From NCBI GenBank assembly GCA_038744685.1, contig JBCDMB010000028.1:1-36274 (forward strand): a stretch of DNA of 36,274 nucleotides, read 5' to 3'. The translations under genes and the position numbers were made by a program. Source of the stretch: Verrucomicrobiota bacterium (GTDB lineage Bacteria; Verrucomicrobiota; Verrucomicrobiia; Opitutales; Puniceicoccaceae). This document shows positions 35,207 to 36,274 of the stretch, one piece after another. Within the stretch, counting starts at the first letter, position 1; every line of letters begins with the position of its first letter. The notes under the pieces were generated by a model. That model made no database searches. It saw only the letters and a program-made list of their open reading frames with translations, and was not told the origin of the DNA.

Positions 35207-36274
35207 TCACGAACAGTCTTTCCCTCCCAAAGCCAAATCGACGGCATTGCCAACGGGGAGAATACCTTCTGCCACTTTCCCTTCCAGCTCGGCTACCGTC
35301 GTGGCTATTGAGTCCTCCGAGAAGAAGCGGGAGAGAATGGCCTCTTTCAAGAGAGTTCGAAACCACTCCACATTTTGCCGCTTCCTCTCCCGCTCAAGAA
35401 CACCGTTTTCCTTAGTCAATCTGAGAAACTCTTCGATCAGATTCTCCAATCGGCCTAGCCCTTTCCCGGTAAGCGCTGAGCACGTGATTGCCTTCGGCTT
35501 CCACCCTTCGCTGTAGGGTTCAAGGAAACCAAGAATCCTACCGTATTCTCCGCGGGCCGCCCTAGCTTTTATTAGGTTGTCTCCGTCAGCCTTGTTGACA
35601 GCGATTGCGTCTGCGATTTCGACCACCCCTTTCTTGATTCCCTGAAGCTCATCCCCTGCTCCGGAAATCTGGAGTAACAGGAAAAAATCCACTAGCGAGC
35701 GAACAGCGATCTCACTCTGCCCTACCCCAACCGTTTCCACCAAAACAGTTTCATACCCTGCAGCCTCAACGAGAATGATGGCTTCCTTGGTTCGCGCAGC
35801 CACACCTCCCAAGGTGCCTGCAGAAGGGGATGGCCGGATAAAAGAATTCTCATGGCGACTAAGTAGCTCCATCCGGGTTTTGTCTCCCAAAACACTGCCA
35901 CCGCTTCGGGAACTCGATGGATCCACAGCGAGGACCGCAATTTTCTCTCCACGATTGCAGACTCGGAGACCGAAAGCCTCGATAAAAGTGCTCTTACCCG
36001 CGCCAGGTACACCGGAAATCCCAATCCTCCTCGATTTACCAGAGTGCGGAAGGCATGCCTCGATTACCGCTTTGGCTATTTCCTGATGAGCAGGAGCTTT
36101 GCTTTCTACGAGAGTAATCGCCCGGGCCAGTCGCATTCTTTCACCCTCCAGAACACCCTCAACCAACCATTCAGGATCGGGCGGAGGAGTTCTAGGTCGG
36201 ACCGACTTCCTCGCACCATCCGCTCCTTCTTCTCCCGCACGCACGAAAGAGGCAAAGTAATTGGGGTCAGCGTC
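35207..36274 (-). CDS. meaB: MeaB/ArgK-type G3E GTPase, 5' end beyond the window
   Basis: A methylmalonyl-CoA mutase-associated GTPase that loads and protects the B12-dependent mutase. It has Walker A 'GVPGAGKST', the family segments 'AVDPSSSRSGGSVLGDKTRM' and 'VETVGVGQSE', and the NKxD-type guanine specificity element 'VNKADGDN'. A GTG at 36244 could start a 345-residue protein, but the frame stays open to the right edge and reads 'DADPNYFASFVRAG' before it, so the true start probably lies outside. The mutase genes are expected further right. Confidence 0.9.
   Translation of the reverse strand, partial: DADPNYFASFVRAGEEGADGARKSVRPRTPPPDPEWLVEGVLEGERMRLARAITLVESKAPAHQEIAKAVIEACLPHSGKSRRIGISGVPGAGKSTFIEAFGLRVCNRGEKIAVLAVDPSSSRSGGSVLGDKTRMELLSRHENSFIRPSPSAGTLGGVAARTKEAIILVEAAGYETVLVETVGVGQSEIAVRSLVDFFLLLQISGAGDELQGIKKGVVEIADAIAVNKADGDNLIKARAARGEYGRILGFLEPYSEGWKPKAITCSALTGKGLGRLENLIEEFLRLTKENGVLERERKRQNVEWFRTLLKEAILSRFFSEDSIATTVAELEGKVAEGILPVGNAVDLALGGKDCS

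Noticed and set aside
1-36274. CRISPR arrays, prophage genes, insertion-sequence transposases
   Set aside because: No regularly spaced direct repeats, no transposase, integrase or phage structural motifs were seen in any gene.

Overview
This window looks like a chromosomal segment of a Gram-negative bacterium, most likely a marine or freshwater member of Verrucomicrobiota (Opitutae/Puniceicoccales-like). The evidence is an LPS gene (lpxB), TonB-type and other outer-membrane barrels, a proteobacteria-like C4/nitrogen gene set in a non-proteobacterial context, and dispersed GATTTCGATTTCGA-type and CACGGATTA-type intergenic repeats of the kind I associate with that phylum. The taxonomic call is an inference, not a marker-gene result.

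Layout. 1-3330: a dispersed hairpin repeat, an MDR-type oxidoreductase, tRNA-Pro(GGG), a DUF4126 membrane protein and a large secreted protein of unknown function, all on the minus strand. 3566-5713 (+): a small copper/thiol operon (SCO1-like protein with an extra N-terminal domain, a membrane-anchored protein with two His-rich 'HLHP/HMHP' domains, a lipoprotein). 5722-8810 (-): a sugar-nucleotide reductase resembling plant NRS/ER, a beta-barrel protein, a hexapeptide acyltransferase and infA. 8925-10123 (+): tadA and Mn-type superoxide dismutase with a strong terminator. 10219-12804 (-): a Gfo/Idh/MocA dehydrogenase, lpxB and a small membrane protein. 13144-18304: a TonB-type receptor, a D-2-hydroxyacid dehydrogenase, a four-helix-bundle-like protein, a GT1 glycosyltransferase and a tiny lipoprotein. 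18305-19005 is a gene-free, repeat-rich spacer.

19006-31568 (+) is the centrepiece: an apparent nine-gene nitrogen-scavenging locus. It encodes a NitT/TauT-type ABC transporter (binding protein, an unusually long permease, ATPase), a creatininase-superfamily hydrolase, a type III glutamine synthetase (GlnT), the two DUF1989 'urea carboxylase-associated' proteins (now known as carboxyguanidine deiminase subunits), a biotin-dependent urea/guanidine carboxylase and allophanate hydrolase. The expected route is: uptake of guanidine or a guanidino compound, carboxylation to carboxyguanidine, deimination to allophanate, hydrolysis to ammonia and CO2, and capture of ammonia by GlnT. The creatininase-like enzyme is unexplained and could act on a bulkier precursor.

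The first gene of this locus and a convergent outer-membrane protein of the TorF/TIGR02001 type (31650-32321, -) are each preceded, at nearly the same distance, by a sequence with sigma-54 promoter geometry (TGGCAT-N5-[A/C]TGC[T/A]). No guanidine riboswitch was recognised upstream. I therefore propose that the locus and the porin-like protein form an RpoN-controlled nitrogen-starvation regulon. The window ends with two tandem Hsp20 genes, surE, a small membrane protein and a meaB gene that runs off the right edge.
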